Assembly: GCA_029932035.1 (NCBI GenBank)
Contig: JAOZQV010000022.1
Span: 1 to 17,209, forward strand
Origin: Deltaproteobacteria bacterium
GTDB lineage: Bacteria > Desulfobacterota > DSM-4660 > Desulfatiglandales > Desulfatiglandaceae
DNA length: 17,209 nucleotides
Direction: 5' to 3'
This document shows, in pieces, positions 5,983 to 13,009 of the stretch; position 1 is the stretch's first letter; every line of letters begins with the position of its first letter. The notes beneath the pieces are model-generated. The model did not search any database. It saw only the letters and a program-made list of their open reading frames with translations, and was not told the origin of the DNA. A program made the translations under genes and the position numbers.

Positions 5983-8900
5983 TTACTCCCATGCCTCCGC
6001 CATCTTTTTGTAGAAGGTGTATCTCTCCTTCACGTCCTCTTCCGCCTTTTGAAAGAGTGTTTTCGCATTTTCCGGAAAGGTCCTGGTCAGGCTTGAATAA
6101 CGCACCTCGCCCATCAGGAATTCCTTGAAATCGGCCTTTGGCTCTTTGGAATCGAGGATAAGCGGGTTTTTGCCTTCATCCTTTAGCATTGGATTGTACC
6201 TGTAAAGGAGCCAGTAGCCTGCGTCGACGGCCCTCTTTTCCTCCTCCTGGGTCAGACCCATGTTGATACCATGATTAATACAGGGGGAATAGGCAATGAT
6301 GAGGGAAGGCCCACGATAGCTCTCTGCTTCCCGGACGGCCTTTAGAAGCTGGTTCTTATTGGCCCCCATGGCAACAGATGCCACATAAACATATCCATAG
6401 CTCATGGCCATATGGCCTAAGTCCTTTTTCCGGGTCGGTTTCCCGCTTGCCGCAAATTTTGCAACCGCTCCGGTGGGTGTTGATTTGGAAGATTGCCCGC
6501 CGGTGTTGGAGTAAACCTCTGTGTCTAACACTAAGATGTTTACATCGTGGCCCGAGGCGATTACATGATCTAATCCCCCGTAACCAATATCATAGGCCCA
6601 TCCGTCCCCACCAATAATCCAGATCGATTTCTTGGTGAAGTAGTCGCTCCTGTCCAGTATCTCCAAAAGCAACGGGTTCAATCCGGCATCCGGACCCATA
6701 ATCCCCAATTCAATCAGGTCAATAATCCTGCGACCGAACTCCTTTGATTTATCCCCGTCATCCATGTTGTCAAGCCAGCCGTTCAGGGCCTCTTTAAGCT
6801 CTGCCGATAGATTAGCTTCCAAGACCTCGCGCACAAGATCGGCCAATTTCTCACGTCGCTGGTTCACCGCCAACTCCATGCCGAACCCATACTCGGCATT
6901 GTCTTCGAACAGGGAATTGGCCCATGCCGGGCCATGGCCATCTTCATTCACGGTATAAGGACAAACCGGCGCCGACCCACCATAGATAGAAGAACATCCT
7001 GTGGCATTGGCAATCATCATCCGATCACCGAAGAGCTGGGTAACGAGCTTGATATACGGTGTTTCACCGCAACCGGGGCAGGCGCCTGAGAATTCAAACA
7101 GGGGCTGACAAAACTGGCTCCCCTTCACCGATGTGGCAAGCATCAGGTCATCCAATATGGGCAGCTTTGTTGAAAAGAGGTGATTTGGAACCTCCACCCC
7201 CGTCTGTGTGTCAAGAGGCTTCATGATAAGGGCCTTTTTCTTTGAAGGGCAGACCTGCGCGCAGTTACCGCATCCGGTGCAGTCAAGGGTGCTGACCTGG
7301 ATACGGAACCTCAACCCTTTCAGTTCCTTTCCCTTGGCCGCCATAGTAATGAATTCCTTCGGGGCATTTGCAAGTTCCCCTTTACGAACCAGAACCGGCC
7401 TTATGACCGCGTGGGGGCAGACAAGAGAGCACTGGTTGCATTGGATGCACTCCTCGGGTTGCCACTCCGGGACATTTATGGCGATACCCCTCTTTTCATA
7501 GCGGGTTGTGGCCGTGGGGAAAATCCCGTCCGGGGGCATGGCGCTAACCGGCAGCTTATCTCCCTGCTGGGCCAACATGGGACGCATGACATCCGTTACA
7601 AACTCGGGCTCATCCTTTTCAATGTAGGCCTCGTGTCCGGCCGTGGCCCAGCCTTTGGGAACCTGAATCTTTTTTAGAAAGCCTATAGCCTTGTCCACGG
7701 CATCCACGTTCATCTTGACCACCTTGTCACCCTTTTTCCCATAGGTCTTTTTGATAGCCTCCTTCATGTACTTAAAGGCCTTTTCAGGGGGTATGACATC
7801 GGCGATCTTGAAGAAAGCCGCCTGCATTATCATATTGATGCGGGCCCCCAAGCCTAATCCGGCAGCGATCTTGACCGCATCAATGTTATAGAATTTAAGC
7901 TTCTTCTGGGCGATGGTGCGCTTGAGACGATCAGGGAGCCTTCGGGCCATCTCTTTGGCGCTCCAAGGCGAGTTGAGGAGGAATGCGCCCCCCTCCCTGA
8001 TCCCCTCCAAAATCTCATACTCATGTACGAATGAGGGGTTATGGCAAGCGATAAAATCTGACTTCTCAAGAAGGTACGGGGCTTGAATCCTGTGGGGCGA
8101 AAACCGGAGATGGGACATGGTGATCCCTCCCGATTTCTTGGCGTCATAGGCGAAATAGGCCTGGGCAAACATATCCGTGTTTTCCCCGATAATCTTGATG
8201 GCATTCTTATTGGCCCCCACTGTGCCGTCTGCCCCGAGGCCCCAGAATTTGCATCGAACTGTTCCTTCGGGTGTAGGATCAATTTCATCTCGCATCTCGA
8301 GAGAGGTATGGGTCACGTCATCTTCTATGCCCACCGTAAAGTGTTTCTTAGGCGCCCTTGATCGCAGATTATCAAACGCGGCCTTGACCATCATGGGAGT
8401 AAAATCTTTGCTCCCGAGCCCGTATCTGCCACCTACAATCTGCAAGGCCTCACCCCTTTCCTGTAAGACTGTGCATACATCCCTGTAGAGGGGCTCCCCC
8501 AACGCCCCGGGAGACTTTGTCCTTTCTAAGACCGCTATCTTCCGGGCGGTAGCAGGGATGGCTCTCAAAAAGTCGTCCCGTGAAAAGGGCTGATAGAGAC
8601 GCACCTTGATCAGACCCACCCTCTCACCGATACCGTTCAGGTAGTTAAGGGTCTCCTCAATGGTGTCGCAACTGGAGGCCATGGACACGATAACCCGGTC
8701 TGCCTCCGGATCTCCGGCATAATCGAAAAGATTATATCTTCGGCCCGTGAGTTCCCCTACCTTGTCCATTTCTTCCTTAACCACACTTGTTATGGGCTCA
8801 TAAAAAGGATTAGAGGCCTCGCGGTTCTGGAAAAAGATATCGGGGTTCTGGGCAGTGCCCCGCATTTGCGGGTACTCGGGATTCATGGCCCTCCCTCTGA

Positions 8901-9507
8901 ACTCGTCGATGGCTTCCCAGTCCACAAGCTTAGCCATATCATCGTAGTCTATCAGTTCAATCTTTTGAATCTCCTGGGAAGTCCTGAACCCGTCGAAAAA
9001 ATGTAAAAAGGGCAGGCTGGTTCGAATACTGGCAAGATGGGCAACGAGCGCCAGATCCATAACCTCCTGGACAGAGGCCGAGGCCAGCAGGGAAAATCCT
9101 GTCTCCCGCACCGCATTGACATCACCGTGATCGCCAAAAATAGAAAGGGCATGACCGGCAATGGCACGAGCAGAGACGTGAAACACCACCGGCATCAGCT
9201 CCCCGGCTATCTTGTACATATTTGGAATCATCAACAACAGGCCCTGGGAGGCCGTAAAGGTCGTTGCAAGCGCTCCACCGGAGAGGGCGCCATGAACTGC
9301 GCCGGCCGCGCCGCCCTCAGACTGCATCTCCACCACCTTCAATACCTGACCGAAGATATTTTTCCGGCCATGGGCGGCCCACTCGTCCGCATATTCCCCC
9401 ATATTGCTTGAAGGGGTTATAGGGTAAATGGCTGCAACATCACTCATGGCATAAGCAACATGGGTTGCAGCCTCATTTCCTTCAATGGTTTTTTTTATTG
9501 GACTCAT
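5983..9507 (-). CDS. nifJ: Pyruvate:ferredoxin (flavodoxin) oxidoreductase, homodimeric one-chain type
   Basis: A 1174-residue enzyme, the usual length of this family. It oxidises pyruvate with CoA to acetyl-CoA and CO2 and reduces ferredoxin or flavodoxin; it can run in reverse in autotrophs. The N-terminal pyrimidine-binding domain has YPITPSS (28-34). A ferredoxin-like domain holds two [4Fe-4S] motifs, C687-xx-C690-xx-C693-xxx-C697 and C743-xx-C746-xx-C749-xxx-C753. The proximal cluster starts at CPGCGE (C810, C813). The TPP/Mg site is GGDGWAYDIGYGGLDHV (D968) through YSNTGGQSSKSTPTGA (N1001). All key residues seem intact. The start ATG is preceded by AGAAAGGAAT. It appears monocistronic, with its own promoter region and a strong terminator. 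It is a cytoplasmic core enzyme of anaerobic metabolism. Confidence 0.97.
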   Translation of the reverse strand: MSPIKKTIEGNEAATHVAYAMSDVAAIYPITPSSNMGEYADEWAAHGRKNIFGQVLKVVEMQSEGGAAGAVHGALSGGALATTFTASQGLLLMIPNMYKIAGELMPVVFHVSARAIAGHALSIFGDHGDVNAVRETGFSLLASASVQEVMDLALVAHLASIRTSLPFLHFFDGFRTSQEIQKIELIDYDDMAKLVDWEAIDEFRGRAMNPEYPQMRGTAQNPDIFFQNREASNPFYEPITSVVKEEMDKVGELTGRRYNLFDYAGDPEADRVIVSMASSCDTIEETLNYLNGIGERVGLIKVRLYQPFSRDDFLRAIPATARKIAVLERTKSPGALGEPLYRDVCTVLQERGEALQIVGGRYGLGSKDFTPMMVKAAFDNLRSRAPKKHFTVGIEDDVTHTSLEMRDEIDPTPEGTVRCKFWGLGADGTVGANKNAIKIIGENTDMFAQAYFAYDAKKSGGITMSHLRFSPHRIQAPYLLEKSDFIACHNPSFVHEYEILEGIREGGAFLLNSPWSAKEMARRLPDRLKRTIAQKKLKFYNIDAVKIAAGLGLGARINMIMQAAFFKIADVIPPEKAFKYMKEAIKKTYGKKGDKVVKMNVDAVDKAIGFLKKIQVPKGWATAGHEAYIEKDEPEFVTDVMRPMLAQQGDKLPVSAMPPDGIFPTATTRYEKRGIAINVPEWQPEECIQCNQCSLVCPHAVIRPVLVRKGELANAPKEFITMAAKGKELKGLRFRIQVSTLDCTGCGNCAQVCPSKKKALIMKPLDTQTGVEVPNHLFSTKLPILDDLMLATSVKGSQFCQPLFEFSGACPGCGETPYIKLVTQLFGDRMMIANATGCSSIYGGSAPVCPYTVNEDGHGPAWANSLFEDNAEYGFGMELAVNQRREKLADLVREVLEANLSAELKEALNGWLDNMDDGDKSKEFGRRIIDLIELGIMGPDAGLNPLLLEILDRSDYFTKKSIWIIGGDGWAYDIGYGGLDHVIASGHDVNILVLDTEVYSNTGGQSSKSTPTGAVAKFAASGKPTRKKDLGHMAMSYGYVYVASVAMGANKNQLLKAVREAESYRGPSLIIAYSPCINHGINMGLTQEEEKRAVDAGYWLLYRYNPMLKDEGKNPLILDSKEPKADFKEFLMGEVRYSSLTRTFPENAKTLFQKAEEDVKERYTFYKKMAEAWE

Positions 9508-9562
9508 AATGATTATTCCTTTCTGACAATGTCATTTGGTTACAGCGACCATTGAACAGCAG

Positions 9563-9578
9563 GTTGCCTTTTCGCAAC
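9563..9578. other. Small inverted repeat in the nifJ/NUDIX divergent intergenic region
   Basis: GTTGC, six bases, GCAAC. It lies between the PFOR start and the proposed PFOR promoter. It could be an operator or a hairpin in the PFOR leader; no known regulator motif is recognised. Confidence 0.25.
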
Positions 9579-9624
9579 AATTACGTTATCAAAACAGTAT
9601 TCCGCCTATACACAAAAAGAATTC

Positions 9625-9653
9625 AGTTTAAGGGTCAAGTTTCATCTTGTCAA
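9625..9653 (-). promoter_or_regulatory. Candidate sigma-70 promoter for the PFOR gene
   Basis: Read on the minus strand: TTGACA (9653-9648), a 17-base spacer, then TAAACT (9630-9625). The -35 is perfect and the -10 matches 4 of 6. It lies about 118 bases upstream of the PFOR ATG, leaving a leader of around 110 bases. The match is by eye only. Confidence 0.45.
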
Positions 9654-9676
9654 GATATTAAGAGGGCATTTTTATT

Positions 9677-10123
9677 ATGAAAAGAGAATATCCGGAACGT
9701 CCTATTCTTGGGGTTTCAGCAGTAATTTTTGTGGATAAATCAGTGGTGTTGGTCCGCAGAAAACAGGAACCGGCCAAGGGTCAATGGAGCCTCCCTGGCG
9801 GAGCCGTTGAATTAGGCGAGGGCACTTTGGAGGCATTGGCACGGGAATTACAGGAAGAACTCTCAGTTAAAGTAGAGGTGGGAGGGTTGGTAGGTGTCTT
9901 TGACAAGATTTTCCATGACCACAAAAATCAGGTCCAATATCACTATGTCCTCGTTGATTACTGGGGCTGGCTCGTGGAAGGGGATCTGACTCCCGCTTCG
10001 GACGTCAGCGAGGCCCTGTTGGTTTCCCTTAATGAGCTTGAAGAGTTTGATGTCGACCAGGAGCTGAAGGAGACGATCAGGAAAGCGTATGGCGCTTGGC
10101 AGAAAAGCCTGGACAGTGCGTGA
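9677..10123 (+). CDS. NUDIX hydrolase (MutT / ADP-ribose pyrophosphatase-like)
   Basis: A 148-residue protein with a Nudix box at 42-64: G, five residues, E48, seven residues, R56 E57 L Q E60 E61 L S V. The R-E-x-x-E-E core that binds the metal and hydrolyses nucleoside diphosphate-X compounds is complete; only the late glycine is Ser63. The N-terminal PILGVSAVIFVDKSVVLVRRK is the usual first strand pair, and KGQWSLPGG precedes the box. Substrate cannot be read from sequence; ADP-ribose, NADH or oxidised nucleotides are typical for this type. It is divergent from the PFOR gene with a 169-base gap. Only a weak ribosome site (AAGAGGG) lies ahead of the ATG. Its 3' end faces the repeat region. 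Confidence 0.9.
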   Translation: MKREYPERPILGVSAVIFVDKSVVLVRRKQEPAKGQWSLPGGAVELGEGTLEALARELQEELSVKVEVGGLVGVFDKIFHDHKNQVQYHYVLVDYWGWLVEGDLTPASDVSEALLVSLNELEEFDVDQELKETIRKAYGAWQKSLDSA

Positions 10124-10149
10124 ACGAAATAACTGGTGCTCTTCCCTAT

Positions 10150-10220
10150 TTCATAATCTTAATCATAATCGTAATCTTACTCAACACGATTATGATTAAG
10201 AGCACGATTAAGAGTATGAA
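10150..10220. repeat. Inverted hexamer-array repeat, copy 1 (long form)
   Basis: Five hexamers lie on the left (ATAATC, TTAATC, ATAATC, GTAATC, TTACTC; 10153-10182), then the spacer AACAC (10183-10187), then five on the right in inverted sense (GATTAT, GATTAA, GAGCAC, GATTAA, GAGTAT; 10188-10217). Outer TTCATA and TATGAA also pair. A shorter copy is at 14549-14600. It sits just behind the NUDIX gene and can fold into an imperfect long hairpin. Confidence 0.85.
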
Positions 10221-10247
10221 TTCGTAAAAAGTCACTCACCCGTTATT

Positions 10248-10325
10248 GTCACACCCGCGAACGCGGGAATCCAGGGAAATTATCCCGCGGTGGCAGGACT
10301 GGACTCCCGCGTTCGCGGGTGTGAC
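10248..10325. repeat. Double-hairpin REP-like element
   Basis: Two 27-base arms (10248-10274 and 10299-10325) are inverted copies with one mismatch, separated by 24 bases. Each arm contains its own palindrome, CCCGCGAACGCGGG on the left and CCCGCGTTCGCGGG on the right, so each can form a hairpin. The arms begin GTCACACCCGCG and end GGAATCCAG. Such CCCGCG...CGCGGGAATCCAG repeats are widespread extragenic elements. It lies between the convergent NUDIX and glycosyltransferase genes, a typical place. Confidence 0.85.
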
Positions 10326-10343
10326 GGCTTTAGGCTCTTTAGT

Positions 10344-11510
10344 TCACTGTGGCTGCAATCCTTGCATTTCCAGATATAGTGAGGAAATCCTATCTGCCAC
10401 CTGATCTATGCGAAAGACCGCATTGAATCGTTTTCTTCCCGCCTCGGCCATGCGTTTGCGCAGACCAGGCCTTTGGCATAGGAGCTGCAGCGCACGGGCC
10501 AAATCATCAACATCTCCCGGTTTTACCAGAAGACCTGTTTCCATCTGACCTATTATCCAGCCCATACCTGATCCAAACACATCGCTGGCTATCACCGCCT
10601 TTGAATAACGCATGGCCTCTAAGAGGACCAAACCAAATGCCTCGGTACGTTCTATTGACGGCAAACAAAATAAATCAGATGTCGCAAGCAATGCCCGGAG
10701 TGTCTCATCCGATATAAATCCTGTCAGCTCCACACGTCCTCCAAGCCCTAATTGCCGGATGAGTCCGCGTAAATGCTCCTTGCGGTCTCCCTCTCCAACA
10801 ATAACAACATGCGTTTCCGGCAGATTTGCCGCAGCCCTTATCAAGACCTCATGCCCCTTATAATATGTGAGCCTTCCGACGGAAATTATCCTTGTCCTGC
10901 CAGGATGCCATATCCCCTCGGCCCAATTCTCCAGATCGTTGTTAGGCATCTTGAGCCTGTGTTCGTCTAAGCCAAGGGGGATAACGCGGCACTTCTCACG
11001 CCAACAAGAAAGGGGCCCACTTGTCTTAAAATATGGCGGCGTAGAGGCAATAATGGCAGATGCCTTTTTCAGGATTCGACGTTCCAGGGGCTGGTAAAAA
11101 CAATAGGCAATTCCCAGCCGCCGGTCAATATCCGAATTGACAACATCAGAATGCCACTGGATAACCCATGGGATCTTTCGAGCAGAAGGAATTGCCATGG
11201 CCCAAAAGGCTGAAGTGTTTGGCAGATGCATGTGCAGGATGTCTGGTCTAAAGGCGCGTATCTCCCGCCTCAAGGCCAAAGCAAATCCGGGGCTGATTGG
11301 GGCATACAAAAAGCTGCCGTAGGACGGTACACGATAGACCCTGGCGGCCAGGTCCCCATCGTAGGCCTCCCTTTTGCCGAATTCATGGCCATGGACAAGA
11401 GCAGCCGTGTAGACATTTCTTCTCTCCAAGGCAGGGAGCAGATCGCCCATGAAATTTTCCATGCCTCCTGCAAATGGAGGATAAAACTTGCCAATATGCA
11501 AAACGCGCAT
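10344..11510 (-). CDS. GT4-family glycosyltransferase
   Basis: A 388-residue GT-B glycosyltransferase. The N-terminal domain begins MRVLHIGKFYPPFAGGMEN, with the glycine-rich GGMEN loop typical of GT4, and includes the acceptor-side HMHLPN (93-98). The C-terminal nucleotide-sugar domain has VGRLTYYKG (R213, K219), VIVGEGD (237-242) and the retaining-type EX7E signature, E290-AFGLVLL-E298. It transfers a sugar from an activated nucleotide donor to a lipid-linked or polysaccharide acceptor at the cytoplasmic face of the membrane; donor and acceptor cannot be told. It is the last gene of a minus-strand cassette after the DUF2304 gene, with 32 bases between them. Its end lies 18 bases from the REP-like element, which may mark or stabilise the 3' end of the transcript. 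Confidence 0.9.
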   Translation of the reverse strand: MRVLHIGKFYPPFAGGMENFMGDLLPALERRNVYTAALVHGHEFGKREAYDGDLAARVYRVPSYGSFLYAPISPGFALALRREIRAFRPDILHMHLPNTSAFWAMAIPSARKIPWVIQWHSDVVNSDIDRRLGIAYCFYQPLERRILKKASAIIASTPPYFKTSGPLSCWREKCRVIPLGLDEHRLKMPNNDLENWAEGIWHPGRTRIISVGRLTYYKGHEVLIRAAANLPETHVVIVGEGDRKEHLRGLIRQLGLGGRVELTGFISDETLRALLATSDLFCLPSIERTEAFGLVLLEAMRYSKAVIASDVFGSGMGWIIGQMETGLLVKPGDVDDLARALQLLCQRPGLRKRMAEAGRKRFNAVFRIDQVADRISSLYLEMQGLQPQ

Positions 11511-11542
11511 TTAAAAACTTCTCGTATTATGGGGCCAGCCAT

Positions 11543-11953
11543 TCATCCTTCCGTGTGGGAATCCTCCGGGCAATCAGGCTTTGATTGCTTTTTCATGGTA
11601 TCCATCTCCATTTTTAAGAGACCCAATTCCTGTATCATAACCTTGGCCTGGTCCGTTAATCTGGAAGTTATTAGCGAAAGATGAATCAATATTGAAATGA
11701 TTGCAATGATAAGTATCAGAAAAATCGCGGCAGGGGCATATGCAATACCGAGAATCCGGGCAATAATTTCAAGGCTGCCCCGCCAGATCGAAAGAAAGAG
11801 AAAAACTAACCCGAAGAAAAGCCATAAAATGGAAAATTCCTCTTTTATCCTTTTGTTGCGGATGAGCATTAGTATTAGCCCTATAAAGACAACGCTTCCA
11901 AGGATTGAGATATATTGAATAATATTTGTATCAATGTTTTTCAATATAACCAT
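11543..11953 (-). CDS. DUF2304-like small membrane protein
   Basis: A 136-residue protein with three hydrophobic segments (about 13-30, 42-60 and 71-95) and a charged C-terminal tail (RLTDQAKVMIQELGLLKMEMDTMKK) that should form a short coiled coil in the cytoplasm. The sequence RNKRIKEEFSILWLFFGLVFLFLSIW is characteristic of DUF2304. Proteins of this family are commonly found next to GT2 glycosyltransferases and are thought to assist or anchor them; that role is inferred from context. Its ATG directly follows the GT2 stop (TAA then ATG, no gap), so translation is probably coupled. AAGGAG lies about 13 bases upstream, inside the GT2 gene. It is followed by the GT4 gene. Confidence 0.85.
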   Translation of the reverse strand: MVILKNIDTNIIQYISILGSVVFIGLILMLIRNKRIKEEFSILWLFFGLVFLFLSIWRGSLEIIARILGIAYAPAAIFLILIIAIISILIHLSLITSRLTDQAKVMIQELGLLKMEMDTMKKQSKPDCPEDSHTEG

Positions 11954-12670
11954 TTAGTCTTTCGCGCTCCTTGACCGCATGGCATTCACCAATACCGCCA
12001 GTAATACCTTTATCATATAATACCCTGATTTTATCCCCGTGATTGATGAATTGCCCCGCTTACGCTCCTGCATACATACAGGAACCTCCTTTAATTTGAA
12101 ACCGTTTTTTCCTAACACCAGGACCGCCTCGGGCTCCGGGTAATCGTCGGGATAGTTTTCTGCAAGGAAGTGAATAGCCTTTTTGCAATATGCCCTGAAT
12201 CCTGATGTATTATCGGTAATTCTTTGTTTGATCAACAGAGAATTCAGGATCTCAAACACCTTAATCCCTCTGCGACGTAAAGGGGTCGACCTGAATCCAT
12301 TTTGTTTTTGGCAGAACCTTGACCCGATCACCACATCAGCCTCATTATGCAGGATCGGATCCAGCAATATCTTTATCTCAGAGGCAAGATGCTGTCCATC
12401 TCCGTCAAATTGAAAAGCAATATCATAGCCCTTCCGCATTGCATATTTGAATCCTGTCTGCACGGCGCCGCCAATGCCGAGATTGCTTGAAAGGTTTACA
12501 ACAGAAGCCTGGCCGGTTGACTCTGCAAGGGCCCCAGTCTCATCCTTTGAGCAGTCATTTACCACAAGGATATCAATAAGAGGATTTTCCTCTTTTATTG
12601 ACTCAATAACATGGATAATGTTTTCTGCCTCATTGAATGAAGGCACTATTGCAAGTATTTTCATAACCAT
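11954..12670 (-). CDS. GT2-family glycosyltransferase (dolichyl-phosphate mannosyltransferase-like)
   Basis: A 238-residue GT-A enzyme: MKILAIVPSFNEAENI, then ILVVNDCSKDET (D39), the glycine-rich NLGIGGAVQTG, and the metal-binding DxD in QFDGDGQH (D89, D91). A later DNTSGFRAY is also typical. There is no C-terminal membrane helix, so it fits the soluble or peripheral DPM1-like branch that moves a sugar to polyprenyl phosphate or another lipid acceptor. The membrane partner may be the DUF2304 protein encoded directly behind it. Two ATGs (12670 and 12664) are possible starts; neither has a strong ribosome site. It is the first gene visible in the minus-strand cassette. Confidence 0.9.
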   Translation of the reverse strand: MVMKILAIVPSFNEAENIIHVIESIKEENPLIDILVVNDCSKDETGALAESTGQASVVNLSSNLGIGGAVQTGFKYAMRKGYDIAFQFDGDGQHLASEIKILLDPILHNEADVVIGSRFCQKQNGFRSTPLRRRGIKVFEILNSLLIKQRITDNTSGFRAYCKKAIHFLAENYPDDYPEPEAVLVLGKNGFKLKEVPVCMQERKRGNSSITGIKSGYYMIKVLLAVLVNAMRSRSAKD

Positions 12671-12733
12671 TGAAAGCCGTCAGAATAACGAATTAACCAC
12701 CATCCATCATGAAAACCTCAGGGCAGTATTTAT

Positions 12734-12762
12734 CTTCTATAGGAAAAAGGGCCTTTTTTCAA
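12734..12762 (-). promoter_or_regulatory. Weak candidate promoter for the glycosyltransferase cassette
   Basis: Minus strand: TTGAAA (12762-12757), 17 bases, TAGAAG (12739-12734). It lies about 65 bases before the GT2 start. The -10 is poor, so this is tentative. Confidence 0.25.
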
Positions 12763-12864
12763 CCCATTAACCGTCTATGAACAAGTTTTCGGGTAAGGTC
12801 TTGATATTTTTTAGAGTTTTGTCATGATTTCAGGATAAAGATTGCAATTGCTGGTAGAATATTG

Positions 12865-12892
12865 TTGACAGCCTGAACAGGCAAGTTAAGAT
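12865..12892 (+). promoter_or_regulatory. Candidate sigma-70 promoter for tilS with a palindrome in the spacer
   Basis: TTGACA (12865-12870), 16 bases, TAAGAT (12887-12892). The spacer begins with the perfect inverted repeat GCCTGAACAGGC (12871-12882), placed like an operator. The tilS ATG is about 118 bases downstream. A second perfect palindrome, TCCTTGATCAAGGA (12937-12950), lies in the presumed leader. The rest of the 339-base gap 12671-13009 shows no gene. Confidence 0.45.
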
Positions 12893-13009
12893 ATTTTTGC
12901 CAAGGGCATCAGCCCCATCGCTTGGTCTTCGGCAAATCCTTGATCAAGGACCAGGTTTTGAGGCACAGGCTCGAGGGATTTTGAGGAATTATTCTCTTCT
13001 GGATTGGAC

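Noticed and set aside
7854..8288. A minus-strand frame of 144 codons inside PFOR
   Set aside because: It overlaps the real PFOR frame on the same strand and has atypical composition; it is an out-of-frame shadow.
6378..9411. Several plus-strand open frames (60-124 codons) inside the PFOR gene
   Set aside because: They are antisense shadows of a strongly conserved coding frame and show no family features or ribosome sites.
10150..10220. Hexamer array as a CRISPR array or origin iterons
   Set aside because: Units are six bases with no spacers, and a second copy lies within a small TIR element. No cas, replication or partition gene is near.
11226..11684. A plus-strand frame of 152 codons across the GT4 and DUF2304 genes
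   Set aside because: It is antisense to two well-recognised genes and has no recognisable motif.
12743..12759. AAAAAGGGCCTTTTTT as an intrinsic terminator
   Set aside because: The perfect arms leave almost no loop. With a realistic loop the stem is only A-T pairs, so it is unlikely to work.
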